Source: Zeus faber (taxonomy: Eukaryota; Chordata; Actinopteri; Zeiformes; Zeidae). Taken from it: DNA of 64,000 bases. Location of the stretch: assembly GCA_960531495.1 (NCBI GenBank), contig OY482854.1, positions 27,768,426 to 27,832,425 of the forward strand. The letters are read 5' to 3'. Within the stretch, counting starts at the first letter, position 1, and every line of letters begins with the position of its first letter. A program made the translations under genes and the position numbers. The notes under the pieces are model-generated. The model did no database searches and was not told the origin of the DNA. It saw nothing but the letters and a program-made list of their open reading frames with translations. This document shows, one piece after another, positions 63,906-64,000 of the stretch.

Positions 63906-64000
63906 CCTAAATAAATGTTGCTTCGAAAGCTTCTAGCGGTGGCAGGGAGCCATCTAAGGATGTTGCCTAGCTATCAAGTACAAACACCACACAAAGTGCT

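Larger units (their letters stand above)
62710..64000 (-). other. rab28: rab28 upstream intron (partial)
   Basis: The exon that should precede GVLLVYD would encode the switch II region (around IGGQ and MLDKYIYGAQ). I looked for it on the minus strand here and did not find it, so this stretch is read as intron. It holds a CA tract with CGCA variants (62,931-63,003), a T-run (63,324-63,344), a short CA/GT region near 63,531-63,580 and otherwise unique DNA. Confidence 0.7.

Overview
The window looks like a teleost fish nuclear genome, most likely a percomorph. The evidence is a very high density of long (CA)n/(GT)n, (GATA)n, (CT)n and homopolymer tracts, teleost-type dispersed repeats, a decayed Tc1 transposon, and a vertebrate Rab gene with consensus GT-AG introns. 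I see no bacterial-style genes. Nearly all long open frames are translations of microsatellites (runs such as CVCV, THTH, LSIY).

Only one real protein-coding gene is visible: the 3' part of rab28, a Ras-superfamily small GTPase, on the minus strand at 49,106-62,709. Three internal exons (62,709-62,580; 51,943-51,840; 51,676-51,599) join in frame. They are followed by two alternative C-terminal coding exons: one ending in a CSVQ prenylation box (49,781-49,686) and a downstream one ending in CAVQ (49,198-49,106). The 5' exons, carrying the P-loop, switch I and switch II, and the promoter lie beyond position 64,000. A 10.6-kb intron (51,944-62,579) holds microsatellites, a teleost interspersed repeat and a long imperfect palindrome.

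The left 48.6 kb has no supportable gene. In human, RAB28 is flanked on its 3' side by a long gene-poor interval towards HS3ST1 and on its 5' side by NKX3-2. The layout and orientation here fit the left part being the teleost counterpart of that gene-poor interval (inference). It contains simple repeats, several dispersed repeats (a MITE with AGGGGACC termini at 31.8-32.3 kb, a Tc1 deletion derivative and a truncated Tc1 copy at 36.5-37.8 kb, a SINE/LINE-tail insertion with an 8-bp target duplication at 34.4 kb nested in an older repeat), CpG-rich stretches without genes (12.9-13.2, 21.7-22.2, 41.5-42.0 kb), and low-repeat islands rich in AATTA-type homeodomain motifs that could be regulatory elements.

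I did not find a defence system, CRISPR array, tRNA, rRNA or recognisable microRNA. The strongest biology is the paired alternative last coding exons of rab28. Next come three hairpin-forming inverted repeats at 7.2, 38.0 and 62.2 kb and the nested-repeat history at 33.5-34.9 kb.
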